From: Xenophilus aerolatus
GTDB lineage: Bacteria > Pseudomonadota > Gammaproteobacteria > Burkholderiales > Burkholderiaceae_C
Assembly: GCA_030418545.1 (NCBI GenBank)
Contig: QAIB01000006.1
Coordinates: 124,001 to 188,000 of the forward strand
DNA length: 64,000 bases
Reading direction: 5' to 3'
In this document: piece after piece, positions 61,116-64,000 of the stretch
Layout: each line of letters opens with the position of its first letter
Numbering within the stretch: position 1 is the first letter of the stretch
Made by a program: the position numbers and the translations under genes
The notes under the pieces: generated by a model
Database searches by the model: none
Told to the model about the DNA's origin: nothing
The model's input: the letters and a program-made list of their open reading frames with translations, nothing else

Positions 61116-63860
61116 TCAGCCCAGCGCGAACTTCGCCGCCCGCACGATCGCCGCCGCGTCGACGCCGAAGAAGCGTCGCAGCTCGGCGCGCGTGTCGCTG
61201 CGCCCGAAGCCGTCGGTGCCCAGCGTGAGGTAGCGGCGGCCTTCGGGCACGAAGGCGCGCACGCTCTCGGGCACGGCGCGCACGTAGTCGGTGGCGGCGA
61301 TGACGGGGCCCTCGCTGTGCGCGAGCTGCTTCGCCACGAAGGGCGTGCCGGCCTCGGGCTCGCCGGCCAGCGCGCGTGCCTCGCAGGCCCGGCCGTCGCG
61401 CGCGAGTTCGCTCCAGCTGGTGACGCTGAACACCGTGGCGTCGATGCCTTCCTCGGCCAGCTGCTGCGCGGCCTTGACCACCTCGGTGAGGATGGCGCCC
61501 GAGCCCATGAGCGTGACCTTTCTTGCAGACGAAATCGTGCCGGGGCGCGTGCCGGACGGACGCGACCAGCGATCGAAACGATAGCAACCGCGCAGCAGGT
61601 CGGCATGCACCTCGGTCGGCACGTCGGGCTGCGCGTAGTTCTCGTTCATGAGCGTGATGTAGTGGAAGACATCCTGCTGCTCCACCAGCATCTCGCGCAT
61701 GCCGGCATCCACGATGACGGCCATCTCGCCGGCGAAGGCCGGGTCCCAGGCCTTGCAGTTGGGAATGGTCGCGGCCACCAGGTGGCTGCTGCCGTCCTGG
61801 TGCTGCAGCCCTTCGCCGCCCAGCGTCGTGCGCCCCGAGGTGGCGCCCAGCAGGAAGCCGCGCGCACGCTGGTCGGCCGCGGCCCAGATCGCATCGCCCA
61901 CGCGCTGGAAGCCGAACATCGAGTAGTAGATGTAGAAGGGCAGCATGGCCAGGCCGTGCACGCTGTAGCTGGTCGCGGCCGCCGTCCAGCTGGCGATGGC
62001 GCCGGCCTCGCTGATGCCCTCCTCGAGGATCTGCCCGTCCGTCGCCTCGCGGTAGCTCAGCACCGAGCCGATGTCCTCCGGCGCGTAGCGCTGGCCCACA
62101 CTCGAATAGATGCCGACCTGCTTGAAGAGGTTGGCCATGCCGAAGGTGCGCGCCTCGTCGGCCACGATGGGCACGATGCGCGGGCCGAGCTCGCGGTCCT
62201 TGAGCAGTTGCCCCAGCAGGCGCACGAAGGCCATGGTGGTGCTCATCTCCTTGCCAGCGGCCTCGGTGGCGAACTTCGCGTAACTCGCGAGCGGCGGCAC
62301 GGGCACCACGTCGCAAGCCGTCTCGCGCCGCGGCAGCGCGCCGCCGAGCGCGGCGCGGCGCTCGCGCAGGTAGCGCATCTCGGCGCTGTCCTCGGCCGGC
62401 TTGTAGAAGGAAAGCGAGGTGGCCTGCTCGTCGGTGAGCGGCAGGTTGAAGCGGTTGCGGAACTCGATGAGGTCGCTCTCGTCGAGCTTCTTCTGCGAGT
62501 GCGTGGTCATCTTGCCCTGGCCGGCCGTGCCCATGCCGTAGCCCTTCTTGGTGTGGGCAAGGATGACGACCGGCTGGCCGGTGTGCGCGGCCGCGGCGGC
62601 ATACGCGGCGTGGATCTTCACCAGGTCATGCCCGCCGCGCTTGAGGCGATCGATCTGCTCGTCGGTCATGCCCTGCGCGAGGCGCGCGAGCTCGGGGTCC
62701 TGGCCGAAGAAGTTGTCGCGGTTGAAGCGCCCGTCCTTGGCCGCGAAGGTCTGCATCTGGCCGTCGACGGTGTGGGCGAAGGCGCGCGCCAGTGCGCCTT
62801 GCGTGTCTCGCGCGAAGAGGCCGTCCCAGTCGCTGCCCCACACCAGCTTGATGACCTTCCAGCCCGCGCCCGAGAAGAGCTGCTCCAGCTCGTCGATGAT
62901 GCGGCCGTTGCCGCGCACGGGGCCGTCCAGTCGCTGCAGGTTGCAGTTGACCACCCACACCAGGTTGTCGAGCTTCTCGCGCGCGGCCAGCGTGAGGGCG
63001 CTCATCGATTCGGGCTCGTCCATCTCGCCGTCGCCGAAGACGCCCCAGACCTTGCGGCCTTCGCAGTTCAGAAGGTTGCGGTGCGTGAGGTAGCGCATGA
63101 AGCGCGCGTGGTAGATGCTGCTGATCGGGCCGATGCCCATCGAGCCGGTCGGGAACTGCCAGAAGTCCGGCATCAGGTAGGGGTGCGGGTAGCTCGACAG
63201 GCCTTGGGCACCCTGCGTCGATGCGGCCAGCTCCTGGCGGTAGTGCAGCAGGTCGTTCTCGCTCAGCCGGCCTTCGAGGAAGGCGCGGGCGTACACGCCC
63301 GGCGCGCTGTGCGGCTGGAAGAACACCAGGTCGCCGCCATGCGGCTCTGGCCCCCCACGCTCCCCCACTGCGTGTGGGTCGCTGCCCCCCCGAGGGGGGC
63401 GCTCGCCGCTTGGGGCGGCCCGGCGCGGCTCGGTCCTCGCGTGGAAGAAGTGGTTGAACCCCGTCTCGAACAGGTCCGCCGCGCTCGCGTAACTCGCGAT
63501 GTGGCCGCCGAGTTCGCCGTACGCCTGGTTGGCCCGCACCACCATCGCCAGCGCGTTCCAGCGCATCAGCGAGGCGAGGCGCTCCTCGATCGCCAGGTCG
63601 CCGGGGAAGGCCGGCTGCTCGTCCACCGCGATCGTGTTGACGTACGGCGTCGCCAGCGCGGGCTGCCAGCCGATGCGCTCGCGCCGTGCGAGCCGGGCCA
63701 GTTCGTCGAGCATCTGCCGTGCGCGCGCCGGGCCCTGCGACTCCACCAGCGCCAGGAAGGCGTCGCGCCATTCGGCCGTCTCGGCCGGATCGGGGTCGTG
63801 GGCGTCGGTGGCGCCCTGGAGGAGGGCACGCATCTGGTCGGCGGACATCGGGGCGTTCAT
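61116..63860 (-). CDS. aceE: Pyruvate dehydrogenase E1 component (homodimeric)
   Basis: The product has 914 residues versus 887 in E. coli. It decarboxylates pyruvate with thiamine diphosphate and passes acetyl groups to AceF. The TPP motif is GDGEMDEPES with a following NCN, and the N-terminus contains LMRWNALAMVVRAN and the C-terminal domain VTLMGSGAIL. Two extra stretches are present. About residues 145-172 (bases 63342-63430) encode a Gly/Pro/Arg-rich loop made by three GC hairpins between FNHFFHART and PHGGDLVFFQ, which are adjacent in E. coli. About residues 761-781 contain a copy of the GCTAT palindrome. The frame stays open, so the protein is probably full and functional. No aceF or lpd is in view. 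The promoter lies in 63861-63966 with the divergent Lrp-type gene. Confidence 0.95.
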   Translation of the reverse strand: MNAPMSADQMRALLQGATDAHDPDPAETAEWRDAFLALVESQGPARARQMLDELARLARRERIGWQPALATPYVNTIAVDEQPAFPGDLAIEERLASLMRWNALAMVVRANQAYGELGGHIASYASAADLFETGFNHFFHARTEPRRAAPSGERPPRGGSDPHAVGERGGPEPHGGDLVFFQPHSAPGVYARAFLEGRLSENDLLHYRQELAASTQGAQGLSSYPHPYLMPDFWQFPTGSMGIGPISSIYHARFMRYLTHRNLLNCEGRKVWGVFGDGEMDEPESMSALTLAAREKLDNLVWVVNCNLQRLDGPVRGNGRIIDELEQLFSGAGWKVIKLVWGSDWDGLFARDTQGALARAFAHTVDGQMQTFAAKDGRFNRDNFFGQDPELARLAQGMTDEQIDRLKRGGHDLVKIHAAYAAAAAHTGQPVVILAHTKKGYGMGTAGQGKMTTHSQKKLDESDLIEFRNRFNLPLTDEQATSLSFYKPAEDSAEMRYLRERRAALGGALPRRETACDVVPVPPLASYAKFATEAAGKEMSTTMAFVRLLGQLLKDRELGPRIVPIVADEARTFGMANLFKQVGIYSSVGQRYAPEDIGSVLSYREATDGQILEEGISEAGAIASWTAAATSYSVHGLAMLPFYIYYSMFGFQRVGDAIWAAADQRARGFLLGATSGRTTLGGEGLQHQDGSSHLVAATIPNCKAWDPAFAGEMAVIVDAGMREMLVEQQDVFHYITLMNENYAQPDVPTEVHADLLRGCYRFDRWSRPSGTRPGTISSARKVTLMGSGAILTEVVKAAQQLAEEGIDATVFSVTSWSELARDGRACEARALAGEPEAGTPFVAKQLAHSEGPVIAATDYVRAVPESVRAFVPEGRRYLTLGTDGFGRSDTRAELRRFFGVDAAAIVRAAKFALG
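61569..61585 (-). repeat. GCTAT palindrome copy inside aceE
   Basis: On the minus strand GCTATCGTTTCGATCGC, followed by GCGT-CCGTCCGGC-ACGC and then CACGATTTCG, resembling the second hairpin and tail of intergenic copies. It is translated CYRFDRW in frame, in a region where E. coli AceE is shorter. Confidence 0.55.
63363..63419. repeat. Three-hairpin GC repeat inside aceE
   Basis: Three consecutive hairpins: CCCAC-TGCGT-GTGGG (63364-63378), GCCCCCC-CGA-GGGGGGC (63384-63400) and GCCGC-TTGGG-GCGGC (63405-63419). Similar GC hairpin strings are common between genes in Comamonadaceae, from memory; this one is read in frame as part of aceE, and resembles in style the intergenic element at 43297. 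Confidence 0.65.
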
Positions 63861-63966
63861 GCATTGCACTCTAGGCCGAAGGCAGCGAAATGAGGTTTCG
63901 AAATGCACCGCAAGTTGGGGTCGCGCCGGCATAAACTGCCGCCAATCGAACTGGAGGCAGCATTTC

Positions 63967-64000
63967 ATGCAACTCGACGCGCTCGACCTGCGCATCCTGG
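63967..64000 (+). CDS. Start of an Lrp/AsnC-family regulator (cut by window edge)
   Basis: Only 11 residues are visible, MQLDALDLRIL. Together with a GGAGG ribosome site (63953-63957) nine bases upstream, they match the typical Lrp/AsnC N-terminus (M-x-LD-x-x-D-x-x-IL). It is divergent from aceE across 106 bases. Family call rests on this short start only. Confidence 0.5.
   Translation, partial: MQLDALDLRIL

Noticed and set aside
63342-63432. A frameshift or assembly break in aceE at the GC hairpins
   Set aside because: The reading frame is intact through the stretch, and both flanks align with AceE in the same frame, so an in-frame insertion is the simpler view.

Overview
The window is about 70% G+C, densely coded and has no tRNA, rRNA, transposase or phage gene that I can see. 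Gene content and order (yajC-secD-secF, a fused indolepyruvate:ferredoxin oxidoreductase, a pilE/V/W/X/Y1/fimT minor pilin operon, smg-dprA-LysM-def-fmt, pgk-pyk-aldolase-purC and purE-purK-sua5) point to a betaproteobacterium of the order Burkholderiales, most likely family Comamonadaceae. A short GCTAT...TAGC palindrome scattered through the window fits the same group.

Layout. 1-3.9 kb: sua5 (cut by the window edge), purK and purE on the minus strand; cnoX and a META-domain lipoprotein on the plus strand. 4-9.7 kb: a plus-strand pair, a membrane-embedded patatin-like lipase followed by a 1177-residue protein joining a DyP-type peroxidase to a cytochrome P450-like domain. This pair is the most unusual thing in the window. 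9.8-14.4 kb: minus-strand regulators, namely a cyclase-like/ATPase/TPR protein, a CRP-type regulator and a PAS-LuxR protein. Together 2.4-14.4 kb separates purC from purE, which I expect to be neighbours in relatives, so much of it looks like an accessory insertion.

14.5-20.4 kb: purC, a class I fructose-bisphosphate aldolase, a lipoprotein esterase, pyk and pgk. 20.6-27.1 kb: a LysR regulator facing a six-gene catabolic operon (VOC protein, alpha/beta hydrolase, FAD monooxygenase, small DUF2783-like protein, degenerate metallo-beta-lactamase-fold protein, Bug/TctC binding protein), probably for an aromatic or ring-hydroxylated organic acid. 27.2-33.5 kb: azlCD, fmt, a lipoprotein and def on the minus strand; LysM protein, dprA and smg on the plus strand. 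33.6-43.3 kb: DUF1631 protein, secF, secD, yajC and the large indolepyruvate oxidoreductase with a divergent Lrp regulator.

43.6-49.8 kb: accessory small genes (two tandem paralogues, one with a SHOCT tail; a DUF3072 gene behind a LexA-like box), an MFS exporter and a DUF5666/DUF6502 pair. 49.9-56.3 kb: type IV pilus minor pilin operon read pilE to fimT. 56.6-60.4 kb: a PaoABC-type periplasmic molybdenum aldehyde oxidoreductase. 60.6-64 kb: RidA-like protein, aceE and the start of a divergent Lrp/AsnC gene.

Three repeat families stand out: seven copies of the GCTAT palindrome (three inside purK, cnoX and aceE without breaking the frame), a 66-base hairpin element found twice between convergent genes, and hairpin-rich GC sequence that adds about 28 residues to AceE.
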